Below are positions 36,416 to 47,695 of a stretch of DNA of 64,000 nt, piece after piece. The translations under genes were made by a program, and so were the position numbers. The notes under the pieces were generated by a model, which saw nothing but the letters and a program-made list of their open reading frames with translations, was not told the DNA's origin and did not search any database. The stretch is from Achatina immaculata. Lineage: Eukaryota; Mollusca; Gastropoda; Stylommatophora; Achatinidae. The stretch covers positions 4,588,186 to 4,652,185 of the forward strand of contig CM019710.1 of assembly GCA_009760885.1 (NCBI GenBank), read 5' to 3'. How positions within the stretch are numbered: the stretch's first letter is position 1; every line of letters starts with the position of its first letter.

Positions 36416-37215
36416 AAATAAGTGATGAATAATGGATCCACGGTGAAATAGACGGGAAATAAATAGATATACAGTACGAAAGTAAGTTAATAATAATAGT
36501 AATAATCATATAAAGAATTAAAGGACCACAAAAAAAGGGAAGTTTCTTTAGGAACATTAACAGAATGAACGGTGGTCATCAGAATGTGGCATATAAAATT
36601 ACTGAAGCAGAAACAGGAAGGCCAAAGAAATGCAGGCTAGTGGAACTTTCTATTTTAGACTTAGGGAAGAAATAAAAAAAAAATAGACAAAAGTCTTGGC
36701 AAGTAATTTCACAATCATGTTCTAAAATAAGAATCTATTCATTTGTTAAAACTTTTTTTTTCTTTTTTCTTTTTTTTTTTTCCTGAAGGAGGAGGAAAAA
36801 GAAGGGGGGGAAAAAAAACATGGGATGTAAGTGTTGTTGCAACATTCATGTAGTGGAGGCGAGACCTGAGTGTTTTAGATGTGTGGGTGGACGGGGCGTG
36901 CTGTTTTAGAGTTTGTTCCTAGTTTGAAAGATTTAGAAGAAACAATTTTTTTTTCACAAACAAAAGCTGATTCCTTTAATGCCACTCGTCCCGCCGTTTT
37001 TAATGTGGATTAATGTCAGTTTGTATGCATCCAGGAAAAAAAAAAAAAAGACATGCGAAGAGCTAGCGATCCACGGGCAGCGTGCGTCCAGCGAAGCCTT
37101 TTTTGTGTGCAGCCCTCAGGGTTATTATGACTACTTAACGTATTTGATTAAAATAAACAAAAAGATGGGGTTTTTTTAAAAGCACGTGTAAAGACAATTT
37201 TAAGACGTGAAAAGA
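36416..37215. other. No gene recognised
   Basis: Poly-T and poly-A runs; no gene. Confidence 0.45.
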
Positions 37216-37219
37216 TAAT

Positions 37220-37500
37220 TGGCGGCCTGGTTAGATGAGTGGTTAGATCCTGGGTTTACTAATCCGGTAGAACCGGGTTCAAGTCCCAGCAGTGAGGATT
37301 TTTTTTTTTAAACCACCACACCAGAAGGGCCATGGGGTCCACCCAGCCACTAAAAACTGGTACCAGAGAAACCGGGGAAGGTAAATGTGCCCATACACGA
37401 TACTGACCACTTCACATTTTTATGCGCCGAAGGTCTTGGAAATATAGGCCTAATGCCGTATACCCAATATGCCTTAATGGCGTGAAAACAGGGAACTTAA
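37220..37500 (+). repeat. tRNA-derived SINE, family S3, copy 2
   Basis: Head 'gatgagtggttagatcctgg', B box 'gggttcaagtcccagcagtg', then 'accagagaaaccggggaagg' and 'aggtcttggaaatataggcc', ending 'aatggcgtgaaaacagggaa'. A 3' remnant of the same family is at 44290-44322. Confidence 0.88.
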
Positions 37501-37723
37501 ATTTTAAAAAATTGAAACTAATTCAAAGCAATCTGTGCATCTTTACTTCATAAATGTCACTTTTATCTCATTTTTATGGAAGCTGTCCAAAACAAAAAAA
37601 AACCACAGTTGATTTAAATGAGACAACCATCCCCTCCCCGATTTCCGCATACCGTTGTGGCCCCTGAGGGTCACTAAAGTCGGACATCCCAGTTATAGAA
37701 GGTTCCAGGGGTGTGAAATTCCG

Positions 37724-37902
37724 CAGTGTTTCCCAAATCTTTTTCAGGCCGTGGCTCCACGAAACCAAAAACAAATCTCGCTGTGTTCGCTTGGTATTAG
37801 TTTAAAATATATTTATAGAGTTATAGAATTCTTCATAATCTTCACGGGACACCTTTATGCCTCTTAATCGCGCGACTCTTGGTGGGCCCCAAGAATTTCA
37901 TT

Positions 37903-37905
<3 letters not shown>
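37724..37905 (+). mobile_element. hAT-like element fragment
   Basis: CAGTGTTTCCCAAATC at 37724 resembles a hAT terminus, and the downstream 'ttaatcgcgcgactcttggt' plus 'gggccccaagaatttc' fits the interior of such elements. No right terminus is present before the TA run at 37902. Confidence 0.45.
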
Positions 37906-37928
<23 letters not shown>

Positions 37929-37934
<6 letters not shown>

Positions 37935-38206
37935 CCATACTACAAGAACTTAATATTGAAGGAGGTTAGTTAGTAAGGAAGATTAAACAGATAAAACTTA
38001 AATATTTTGAACATATTAAACGTTATGATAATTTAAGGACGACCTTCTTGGAAGGGTACATAATGGGGGGGGGGGGGGAGGGGAGAGGAAGACATCGTTG
38101 ATGATCTGCGAATGGACGCATCAGCAGCAGGGTATCTTGCTTTCAACCAAGAGACCTACAGGAGAGCTGTTATGGAGGCAAAGTTCCGTAAGGGACATGC
38201 AAATTA
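37929..38206 (+). mobile_element. LINE family A, 3' fragment A4
   Basis: Starts at 'atatccatactacaagaact' in the element and ends 'gggacatgcaaatt'. A G-run deletion at about 38066-38080 removes part of the basic region. It directly precedes the LINE K copy. Confidence 0.85.
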
Positions 38207-38209
38207 TAT

Positions 38210-39466
38210 ATTTATATTCACATAACGAAGCTACTTCTGAGAATCATTATGAGAAGAACAAGGAAAAAGATAAAAACGGAAATAGCAGATGAACAGTTTG
38301 GATTTGTTGAAGGAAAGGGAACACACAATGCCATTTATGCTTTACGAACACTAACAGAAAGAGCTTTAGAAATACAGAAAGATCTCTACTTATGCTTCAT
38401 TGATTACACCAAGGCATTTGACAAGGTGAAACATAGTGAAATTATTAAAATGCTTGAAGACATCAATATAGACGGCAAAGACTTGAGGATTGTAAAACAT
38501 CTATACTGGCAGCAAGAAGCAGCAGTTCGAGTTGAAAATAGAATTGGAAAATACCAACCTATAAAACAAGGGGTGCGACAAGGATGTGTACTATCTCCAG
38601 ACCTTTTTTCTCTGTACAGCGAGAATATTCTAAGAACAGTCATCACAGAACCAGGCATAAAAATTGGAGGATACAATATTAACAACCTTCGGTATGCTGA
38701 CGACACAGTACTGATAGCTGAGAATCAACAAGACCTGCAAAATCTCTTGGATAAAGTCGCCAAAGAAAGTGAACAGAAAGGCCTTACTTTGAACATCAAA
38801 AAGACAGAGACTGTGGTTATATCTAAGAAACAGAATCCACCAGCATGCAGTATAAAATTAAACGGAACCATTCTGAAGCAGGTGCAGAAATTCAAATACA
38901 TTGGAGCAGTAATAACTTCAGATGGGAAATGCAAAACAGAAATTAGGAACAGAATAGGCCAAGCAAAGGCTGCATTTCAGAGAATGAGAAACATATTAGC
39001 TAACACATCTTTATCAATGAATGTTAGAAAACGAGTCCTAAAATGCTATATTGAACCTATCTTGTTATATGGAAGTGAATCATGGACAATAGGCAAGTCT
39101 GCACAAAAATCATTGGAAGCAGCAGAAATGTGGTTTATTAGAAGAATGTTGCGAATCCCCTGGACAGCAAAAATAACTAATGAAGAATGTATGAGAAGAG
39201 CTGGAGAGACAAAAAACCTTGTCAGAAAGATAAGAGAGAGACAATGTACTTTCATAGGACATGCAATGAGAAGAGGGGGTATTGAAAATATTATAACAAC
39301 AGGAAAAATAGAAGGAAGAAGATCAAGAGGAAGACCAAGAGAAATGATACTGGACAGTCTGAAGGGATGGTGTGAGAGGAGATCACCAGCTGAACTGATG
39401 GCCTGCATGAAGGATCGGGTACTCTGGAGAAGCATAATAGCCAACGCCAGTCGGCACGGCACCTGA
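38210..39466 (+). mobile_element. LINE family K (RTE/BovB-like), 5'-truncated copy with intact RT ORF
   Basis: The 405-codon frame (38249-39466) encodes most of a reverse transcriptase and the C-terminus. In order: ADEQFGFVEGKGTHNAIYAL; motif A FIDYTKAFDKV with the first catalytic Asp; KQGVRQGCVLSPDLF (motif B); LRYADDTVLIAENQ with the YADD catalytic pair; FKYIGAVITSDGKCKTEIRN; ILLYGSESWTIGKSAQKS; and the basic tail IEGRRSRGRPREMILDS. No stop or frameshift is seen, which suggests a young copy. The endonuclease domain and the start of RT are missing, and the given Met is internal, so it cannot mobilise itself. It ends near a (TGA)TA-rich tail. It lies in sense to SIK. Confidence 0.93.
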
Positions 39467-39510
<44 letters not shown>

Positions 39511-39512
39511 TA
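39467..39512. repeat. (TA)n-(GA)n microsatellite
   Basis: TA dinucleotides to about 39499, then GA. It may be the expanded tail of the preceding LINE. Confidence 0.93.
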
Positions 39513-41395
39513 AATTTCACCATTTTCTCAAGAACGACATGACCAATCCCAGAATTCTCTGCCTGATTAATAAACACCCTTACCTGGTGACTGCCTAAAT
39601 ATCGTGACTGCTTACTACAACTGACATCCATTAACCTTAAACCTGGGCAGTGAAACCAGTCAACTCATTGGGAAGATCTGAGAAGGCAGAGCGAGAGGAA
39701 ACAGAAGCGGGAGACAACATTGGAACCCAGTACGTGGAAGGGGGTGGGGGAAGTTGTGAGGAAGGAAAGGGGGTGGTGGGGGTAACGTTTTGGGAACGAG
39801 TTCTGGGAATTGAAAGAGATGGCAGTTAAAATGTATGGGAACCGCTGATCCAAAGACACTGACCGACACAGCAGTGGTGAGATATATCTAAATGTTTTGG
39901 CCCCAAGACCGTTCCTTTTAATCTTCACTCAACAAGATGGCACAAGCCGCCTGGCGCTTGAGAACCGCTGCATTCAAAATTATGGGACGCTGGAGCCACA
40001 TCGGTTAAACTCACTGTTTAGCTACACTTAACGTTCTCTTCAGTCATTATAGTACCTCTCCACTAAGTTCCACCCTTTCTTTCTTTTCAAACCTCCTCAC
40101 AGCATCACTTTGCAACTCCTCTTCCCCAATTATCTATTTCAACTTCTCCTGGCTAGGTCAACATTGTATCACTCTCACTCCCCTCCCCGGTTCCCCACCG
40201 ACCACATATCACAGGTCTCTATTTAAACAGTCTCCACGTTCTACTAAATCCATTCCTGACACACACCGCCGGACAAGTCACACCTTACAATATACAGCTA
40301 AGTACAATAATAGTATTCATGTGAATCTATACTTTATCTTCTCTTTCTATTTCTTCGTCCTGTATGTTTTTGTGTGATTAAGGCTCACGCCGAAACGTCA
40401 CAACTTTGTGGTTGTTAAGTAACTAAAGTTGTTCCTACATTTTTCCCTAGTTTATACAACAAAGCTGGATGTTCGGACTAGAGGCCGCCATCCGACCAAC
40501 CGCAGTCACAAGCACGCGGCCGACGAAAACAAGAGATCTCCAATCAGTTTATAGATACAATTATTACGTCCAAAAGGCGGCGGGCTGCATTAAATGAAAC
40601 AAGAACTGACTAAAGACATTTACCGACGACACGAAGAGTGCTGTAATCAATATTTATATTTGGGATGATTGTAAATCCTTCTACTAGCAAGCAGCTCATT
40701 GGTCATGTGTGCTCAGAAGAGAAGACCAGCTACGTAGATAGGCTTGTAAATCCTATCACTGCTTCATTGCGACAGATGTATTATTATATTCCCCACCCCT
40801 TCCCCTCCCCCTAACCCTTTTTGTCTTTATATATAACACAAAACGCCTAGAAGTGTAGGCGGTAAAGATATGTAGATTCTAATATCGTCTTTTGTTTAGT
40901 TTTTTTCCCCATGCATATTTTTACTTCATATTTTTTTTTTTTTTTGATAGCGTGTTCCTATTTACCACGTGTACATAAATAGTATGGCGGATTTCACAAG
41001 TAACAATAAGTTATGCAAGATGTCTGAAAAATAACCCAGATGTTCATTTTGATAAAGTTTATTATCTAAACTTAACCGTTTTTTCAAAGAACTGATATTA
41101 CAGTACACATAGTTTTATCTCTCAGAACTTCTTTTTTTTTTTTGCTCGGATTTGAAGTGCTTCTGTGCAGTCGTGGGCGACATTTTCTGTCCGTAAATCC
41201 CTTACGAATTTCGTTTTTGTTGTATGAATGATGCTACTTTAAATCGCATGTTGCTGCCATATGGTGGCTTCATCTGTCGAAAAATATGCAGAATCTTCTC
41301 TGTAAAGCTTACAGCACAGTTCCATGGTAAAATGTTCGAGAAATATTTGTATTTTTGAAAATTAATTACATTTTCCCGCTTAAAACTTTATAAAA
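39513..41395. other. No gene recognised
   Basis: About 1.9 kb with no recognisable gene or repeat. A CpG-richer patch at 40480-40600 includes 'ggccgccatccga'; I see no exon beside it. Confidence 0.45.
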
Positions 41396-41399
41396 GTGT

Positions 41400-41485
41400 G
41401 TCAGAAAGGAATAGCGAAGGTCCATTATTTTATCTCTGCCGATGTTGGGGCAATAATGGACCTTCGTTACTCTTTCCTTTTCTAC
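41400..41485 (+). other. Stem-loop (inverted repeat)
   Basis: CGAAGGTCCATTAT at 41415-41428 pairs perfectly with ATAATGGACCTTCG at 41453-41466 around a 24-base loop. Outside a small bulge the stem extends through AAAGGA / TCCTTT. It falls inside the unassigned ORF at 41396-41593. The function is unknown; a small-RNA precursor or chance are both possible. Confidence 0.5.
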
Positions 41486-41971
41486 AAGAATGTTCCGAAT
41501 TACGGCGCTTCGATTTACGGGCATTTGAAATTGCCGCTTTCCTGGACGTTTTCAGGCCTTGTGTCGTTGGAACTAGTCGCTTTAGCAGCATGACCCACCA
41601 CCACTACCTGATCGGCTCCCAGGCTCTGGTGCAGCCTTCGACAAGCCACTGTTCGCGCTGTGGCTCTCTGCCGCGCTGCATTCTGTGATTGAGTGGAACT
41701 ATTAAAATACTTGTAACACAGAAGGTTTGTCCCTCTTTTTCGGACTTTCATCAGCGCAGTGCATGCATCGAGAAGTGAATGAAAAGGGCAGTTCTTTGAG
41801 TTGTGGACATTGTCCAGTTACATCATTGGTTTGGAATGCCGGGCAGTAATGTCATAAGAGGACTCGGGTTTCCATGCTTTGGGACACAGATTCCCTCATT
41901 CTTGAGGGAAAAGTTCCAAGGACTTCAGCCAGCCATCTCGTTGACTGACAGTTGCCGGTAAATTACCAATT

Positions 41972-42006
<35 letters not shown>

Positions 42007-42313
42007 CTTTTTGGATGTCATCGGTTACTGTAACCGGTTTATATTATGAAAAAAAAACCCTAGTGAAAAGCAGCCAGTGAGATCGATTGGAGGATAATCA
42101 GGCCAGTATGATGATAATGGTCATTTTATACGTAGGAGAATTTAGGTAGTTGTGACATTGGTTCGCCATATGAGCAGTTTCTAAAGATCTTTACGCGAAC
42201 ATTTACTATCCGCTGTTGTCTGTAAAGTGCTTCACTTTGGACACACAAACACACACACATAAAACACCGATTGTTGTATTGAGAAAGCCAGTATTTCGAA
42301 ATCACATCATACT
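41486..42313. other. No gene recognised; (GA)n tract inside
   Basis: A GA run occupies about 41973-42003 and a (CA)n patch about 42241-42259. The ORFs at 41396-41688 resemble no family I can name. Confidence 0.45.
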
Positions 42314-42678
42314 AAATGACTTTGAATATAAATGCTACAGAAGAGTTCTTCAGATATCATGGGCACACACACAGAAAAAAAGAACAAATATATCCATACT
42401 ACAAGAACTTAATATTGAAGAAGGTTGGCTAGTAAAGAGGATTACATATTTTAGACATGTTAAACGTCATGATAATTTAAAGAAGACCGTCTTGGAAGGG
42501 TACATAATGGGAAAAAGAAAGAGAGGAAGACCAAGGCAAAGATGGCTGCAAGACATCGTTGATAATCTGCGAATTGATGCGTCAGTAGCAGGCCATCTTG
42601 CTCACAACCGAGAGGCCTACGGGAGAGCTGTTAGGGAGGCAAAGTTCCGCAAGAGACATGTAAATGACTGACTGACTT
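42314..42678 (+). mobile_element. LINE family A, 3' fragment A5
   Basis: Reads LNDFEYKCYRRVLQISWAHT, then NISILQELNIEEGWLVKRI, HVKRHDNLKKTVLEGYIMGK and KRKRGRPRQRWLQDIVDNLR, with the family stop and TGAC tail. A small deletion removes part of the KERKLKYFGH segment but keeps the frame open. Confidence 0.9.
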
Positions 42679-42759
42679 CATGCCGGGTGAAGGACAGGTA
42701 TGATTGTAGCGATTTCAAGAACTCCAAGCTTGAGCTGGAGTTGCTAGATTAAAGGGGTG

Positions 42760-42930
42760 CTAGATAGCGCAGTTCGTTGGTACGCTGTTCTCTCGTGGCT
42801 ACACGGCTGGTCGTCCTACCTGAGTCCGTGGTTCGAATCCCAGGTAATTCTCTCTTCTTTCTCTCACGTCTAAAAAAGTGCTTTATCTAAGATTTTTTTT
42901 TTCCTACAAAACTGTTTTCTGTTACTCCAA
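42760..42930 (+). repeat. tRNA-derived SINE, family S2, copy 3
   Basis: The best S2 copy: 'ggggtgctagatagcgcagt' head, B box 'ggttcgaatcccaggtaatt', body 'tttctctcacgtctaaaaaa', ending 'cctacaaaactg'. Confidence 0.8.
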
Positions 42931-44224
42931 GCTTAAGCCGGATACATATCGCAGCCAAGATTTCCGCTAAAAACGGCACACGATGATGACTGCTGATTAT
43001 TATTTACCAGGCTTTTTCGTTTCATCTATACGAATCATGAGGCTAACACTATACGCCCTTCTTTTTCTTTCTTCTTAAAAACAGGTCCTAACCGGAACTT
43101 TTCTTACAAGAGCAACAGCTGCGCGTGGCATAGATCATGACCGCTGACGCCAGCTCGTGATCTCCTGTCACCAGGCCTGGTTATCTGAGTGACGCGAGGG
43201 TTAGTTTTCAGCGTGCGGTGGCTGCGTCTTTGTTTACTCGTTGCGGAGGTTTTTCCAAATCATCTTACTCACGTCAGACACATGTCAGAAAGAAAAGAAA
43301 AGAAAAAAAAATTTGTTATTCATTTCATTCTCTCATGGTAAGACACAAGCCTGGCGGCGGCTCTTGTAATCTTCCGATATCTTAAGCCGAAGTCCAACAT
43401 GTAGATTTAGCTTCTGTGACCTGAAATGCATCCATTCACTCATTTAAATCCGGTGTCGTAAGGCTCTCGCCATCGCGTTTGTTGTTTCATGCCGCTGATG
43501 TTTTGTTGGCACTGGACTGCGCAGTCAGAATAGACACTCCAGGTGTTTGTGCCAATTTCCTCGAATTTTCCACTTTTATGATTTTCAGCTCCCCAAGGGA
43601 TTTTAAACGTTCGCAAAAATGTATGCCGGGCGTACAGGCTGAAATACAGTAATTATGATCTCCTAAAACTTTTGAATTTTTAAGTAAATGGAAGCATATA
43701 ATTCTTTAAAATTATTCCTGTATTTTACATACCCTCACAGCGGAGGTTGTTATTCTGATGTTAGGCAGGGGAGGTAAGACTGTGCAATCTGATTGTAAAG
43801 TGGACAGAATGAGTGTTGAGCAACAATGACTGAACTTGACCAAGTTCTGTTTCCGTTCTATCTTTCTTTTCTCTCCTCAGAGGGGCCCCCCCCCACCCCA
43901 TCACCAAATGTAGAGTTACCTCTGTTGTCGTTTATGCGTATGCCAGTAAAGTCAGTCCATGGACTGGAATACAAGATTTGGTGTTGTTAGTAACACGCCT
44001 ACGGTACCCTTAAAATGACTCAAAAAAAGGCAGAAACTTGATACCCGGTCGTTTCAAGACTTTTGTACAAAAGAATACAACAAAAGGATCATGCTAGTCT
44101 AGTTTTTTTTTTTATTACCATTTGTTACTATTTATGTTAAAATGTTGAATAATCAACAAGGAATATCATAGTTATTTGATGTTCTTCAGTGGTTGTTGTA
44201 TATAAAAATATGATAGACTTAGAC
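42931..44224. other. No gene recognised
   Basis: About 1.3 kb without recognisable features other than a poly-C run near 43886. Confidence 0.45.
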
Positions 44225-44291
44225 TGGTACGCGGCGCGACTTTGCAACATTAATTCGGCACAACACTGTACTAAAGTTTGCCGACCCCTGG
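44225..44291 (-). mobile_element. hAT-like terminal fragment
   Basis: The reverse complement begins CAGGGGTCGGCAAAC, a classic hAT terminus. The opposite end is not visible. A 3' remnant of SINE S3 follows immediately. Confidence 0.5.
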
Positions 44292-44504
44292 CTTAATGGC
44301 ATGAAAACGGGGATTTTTACGATATATATAGTTTTTTTTTTCTTTTCTGTCGACTATCATCGCTTCTTTTTCCCATGAGGTTTTCAACGATTGCCCAGAT
44401 TCTATAACTTCTGTATTCTTAGGACATGTCTTAAGAATTTTTATTGTACTTTCCTTTTGAGTGCAATTTGCTTTCGATTCTGTATAATTTATCCGAGGAT
44501 ACTG

Positions 44505-44514
44505 ACTGCTGCTG

Positions 44515-44545
<31 letters not shown>

Positions 44546-44546
44546 C
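44505..44546. repeat. (CTA)n trinucleotide run
   Basis: GCT then CTA triplets over about 40 bases. Confidence 0.95.
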
Positions 44547-44899
44547 GTCCATACTATACAACACGACATTCTTCAAATCCACATTTCCGTTGCTTCTGCT
44601 TATTTCAAATGCACCGTATGGTTCAGTAGCTAAAAAAAAAAGACTACCAAGATCCACGCAGGAGGAATTTGCTCAGTCCTAGGTAGAAAAAGAAACTACT
44701 TCAGTGAGCAAAAGTGTTCTCTTCTTTAAATTTTTCATCATGACACATCCACCCTCTTACCCAGAAATGCTCTCAGCTCTTTTGCTAACTGTATAATGAA
44801 AGACGAGATTTTGGTAGTAATAAAACAGTTGTCATAAAGAAGGAAAAAAAAAACAGAAGAGCACGTATACATCCACTATTCCCGTATCGAATCGCGCTA

Positions 44900-45290
44900 C
44901 CATATCATCATCAGTCCTCTGTACTCCCAATAGAGCATAAGACATCAATAAAGGTTATCCAGCTAATCTTGTCTTGAGCAAATCGAGATACCTCTAACCA
45001 TGTCTGCCCCGCTTCCTTTAGTTCTTCCTGTATTGTGCGTCCCCATGTCTCCAATGGCCTGTCCCTCTTTCCTTTTTTCCCTTGAGGTGTCCAAGTCAAG
45101 GCGGTATAGGGGTGTCTTTGTTTGTTTGTTTGTTTTTTTTCAATTGGTAGTATGCGACCCAGCCATTTCCGTCTTTGCCTTTTGACCTCTTCAGCAGTGT
45201 TCTCAGTGCCTGTTTGTTTGGTTATTTGCTCGTTTGCCACGCGTTCTTCCTAGTGTATTCTTAACATTTTTCTGAGACAATGATGTCTCC
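44900..45290 (-). mobile_element. LINE family D, truncated copy D2
   Basis: The minus strand reads EEVKRQRRKWLGRILPIEKK, then LTWTPQGKKGKRDRPLETWG and RTIQEELKEAGQTWLEVSRF, ending SWITFIDVLCSIGSTED. This is a standard RTE-like C-terminus. Confidence 0.9.
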
Positions 45291-45435
45291 GTTTTACTAT
45301 CCGCAGCTGAAAACATGGAGAACCCAGTCAGAGAATTGAAAGTAGACTGAAAGGATTTGAAGGAAGGTGCTACCACATACTAGCAAATAAGAAAATGCCC
45401 CCAAAGTGAGGAAAAGAGTATTAGTGTTATATAGA

Positions 45436-45806
45436 AACAGCCAGTTCACAAGTCGGCGGTGGCAGTGGCTGCCATTCATGAAAGAAGCTTCCAGCTTCTT
45501 GAACATCCTCCTTATTCCTAAGATATTATTATTATTCCCTTCGGACTATTACCTGTTTACCAAACTCAAAAAGGAGCTCAGTGGTCGCAAATTTGCTTCC
45601 GATGATTATGTCATTCATGCTGTAGACCACTTTCTACTGGCACAAGATGCTGACTTTTACAAAGAAGGGATCCGTATGCTCCAGGATCGCTGGACTAAGT
45701 GCATAAACTTGCAAGGGAACTATGTTGAGAAATAACAATAAAAAAAAAGTTGTCCACAAATAATCCGTTGTACCTTATGCCGAGAACTTATCAATCACCT
45801 CTCGTA
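45436..45806 (+). pseudogene. mariner transposase 3' fragment with right terminal repeat
   Basis: The first frame (about 45442-45520) gives PVHKSAVAVAAIHERSFQLL and EHPPYS, the region leading to the last catalytic residue of a DD34D mariner transposase. An ATT expansion and frameshift at 45520-45538 then replace the expected Pro-Asp-Leu-Ala, removing the last catalytic Asp. The second frame (to 45735) gives SDYYLFTKLKKELSGRKFAS through RWTKCINLQGNYVEK and a stop. 45775-45806 reads as a mariner terminal repeat ('gagaacttatcaat' ... 'ctctcgta'). The 5' part is missing. Inactive. Confidence 0.88.
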
Positions 45807-46082
45807 CCTACCTGTCTGTTTGTGTGTATGTCGATCGGTCGGTCGGTCTTAATTATTGTATGGCATGAATATTGATAACGACCAGCACGCAAGTAAACAC
45901 CACATGAAGTCCCCACCCATATGTGTTTTGTAGAAAAGCTGTCCAACATGGCGCCACACTGTCGTGTGGTTCATGTTTTTGTTTTTTTCACGTCCATCCA
46001 AGCATGGCCATGTATAATACATCCAGAAAAACGTCAAAAGTACAGCGTGTGATACCATCACGGGGGTAGGGGGGGGAACACC

Positions 46083-46186
46083 CCAGAAATTGGACAAGGA
46101 TGTGCTCGCAGCACAGCCTGATGAAAACAATATTTAAAAAAAATATAATTTCTCCGAGAAGTATTACTACTAACTGCTGCTGCTAT

Positions 46187-46242
<56 letters not shown>

Positions 46243-46514
46243 TTACTATTAATACTACTACTATTACTACTACTACTACTATTACTACTACTACTATTAC
46301 TATTAATAATAATACTACTACTATTACTACTACTACTACGTACATGTATGTGTAATACATGTGTTGTATAGTATAGACGGCTATAGTAGTAGTAGTAGTA
46401 GTAGTAGCAGTAATAGCAGCAGCAGTTAGTAGTAATACTTCTCGGAGAAATTATATATTTTAAATATTGTTTTCATCAGGCTGTGCTGCAGGCACATCCT
46501 TGTTCAGTTTTGGA
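46083..46514. repeat. Foldback: ~115-130 bp inverted arms around an (ACT)n loop
   Basis: The left arm 46083-46200 and right arm 46386-46514 are reverse complements with only a few differences, through 'acagcctgatgaaaacaata', 'aatttctccgagaagtatta' and 'ctactaactgctgctgctat'. The loop is an (ACT)n/(ATT) array. Transcribed from either strand it would form a long hairpin. It may be a foldback element or an inverted duplication seeded by the triplet repeat. Confidence 0.88.
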
Positions 46515-46783
46515 GTTCTTCTCTCTTGCCCCACCTACCTCTCTCTCTCTCTCTCTTGTTAATGATCTGATATTATGATTCAGTGTAGAAAATCTTTTTT
46601 TTTTTTGTTGTTGTTTTCTATATCATTCAAATATACGACATGCCATGAAGTGTCCAAATTTTCTTTGACTGCGTTCCGTGTCGTTTTTAACTGATTCTTT
46701 TTATTAATTTTTTTGTTGTTTGTTTTTAAGTTTGATATCTGAGCAATGTAGAAGGACCTCTTTCCCTCCTCCAACCCCCCTCT

Positions 46784-47083
46784 CAGTCAGTCAGTCAGTT
46801 GCATGTCCCTTGCGGAACTTTGCCTCCCTAACAGCTCTCCTGTAGGCCTCTCGGTTGTGAGCAAGATGCCCTGCTGCTGGTGCGTCCGTTCGCAGATTAT
46901 CAACGACGTCTTGCAGCCGTCTTCGCCTTGGTCTTCCTCTCTTTCTTTTTCCCCATTATGTACCTTTCCAAGACGGTCTTCTCTAAATTATCGTGACGGT
47001 TAATACGTCCAAAATATTTAGGTTTTCTCTGTTTAATCCTCCTAACTAGCTAACCTTCTTCAGTATTGAGTTCTTGTAGTATG
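46784..47083 (-). mobile_element. LINE family A, 3' fragment A6 (only minus-strand copy)
   Basis: Starts with the family tail as 'cagtcagtcagtcagttgca' on plus and runs to the element's 'ctacaagaactcaatactga' region. The coding frame is broken. Confidence 0.88.
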
Positions 47084-47164
47084 AAAAAAAAAAGAAGGAA
47101 AAAAAAATGTCTCTCCCCCTCCCCACCCCCACTAGTTTTGTTTGTTTTATTCTTTCCCCACGTA

Positions 47165-47490
47165 CCCTTCGTAGTTTGAAATAGCCACACGAATGAGAAT
47201 TGAGAATATTAGAGGTCAAAGGGCGAAGATGGAAATAGCTGAGCCACATACTACGAATTGGTGGGGGGGAAGGGGAGGGTGGAAGAGAAGCCACTCCCAC
47301 TTTGACTTTGACATCTCAAGGGAAAAAAAAAAACAAGGAAAGGGTGGGGGTGGGGGGGGGGGGAAGGCCATTGGTAACTTGGAGACGCCACAATACTGGA
47401 AGAACTAAAGGGAGTGAAGAATGACGTGGTTTGAGGTATCCCCGACTTGCTCAAGACAGGATTGGCTGGAGAACCCTTTGTTGATGCCTT
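47165..47490 (+). mobile_element. LINE family D, decayed copy D3
   Basis: Order of pieces as in D2: NIRGQRAKMEIAEPHTTNW, an A/G-run-disrupted basic region, then LLKTGLAGEPFVDAL. G-runs at 47262-47285 and 47344-47362 have broken the frame. Confidence 0.75.
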
Positions 47491-47499
47491 ATGGGGGTG

Positions 47500-47695
47500 G
47501 GGGGGGGGGAGGGGAAAGGTGAAAGGGGCGTTGACTACTCCTCGTCCCTACAAAGAGCCCAGTTTTTCCACAATCCTGGTTTATTTTCTTTCTCTCTCAT
47601 CTGTTGTCTCCCTCTGTTATCAGAGTCCCTTCCTTTTACAAGACAGTTTCCTGGTTTTTCCCTCTCTCCGCGTTTCTGTAACACTCCAGTCTTTT
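47500..47695. repeat. Dispersed repeat R2, copy 1
   Basis: About 175 bp matching 52240-52428: 'acaaagagcccagtttttcc', 'cttccttttacaagaca' and 'tttctgtaacactcca'. Family unknown. Confidence 0.75.

Noticed and set aside
38249..39466. A cellular reverse transcriptase-like gene
   Set aside because: It is a 5'-truncated LINE with a matching 3' fragment at 17125 and no endonuclease or own start.
41396..41688. A small novel gene (65 and 96 codon overlapping ORFs)
   Set aside because: No recognisable domain, two overlapping frames equally long, and the region contains the stem-loop; left as unassigned.
45849..46130. 93-codon minus-strand ORF next to the mariner fragment
   Set aside because: It does not resemble a transposase and overlaps the left arm of the foldback; likely chance.
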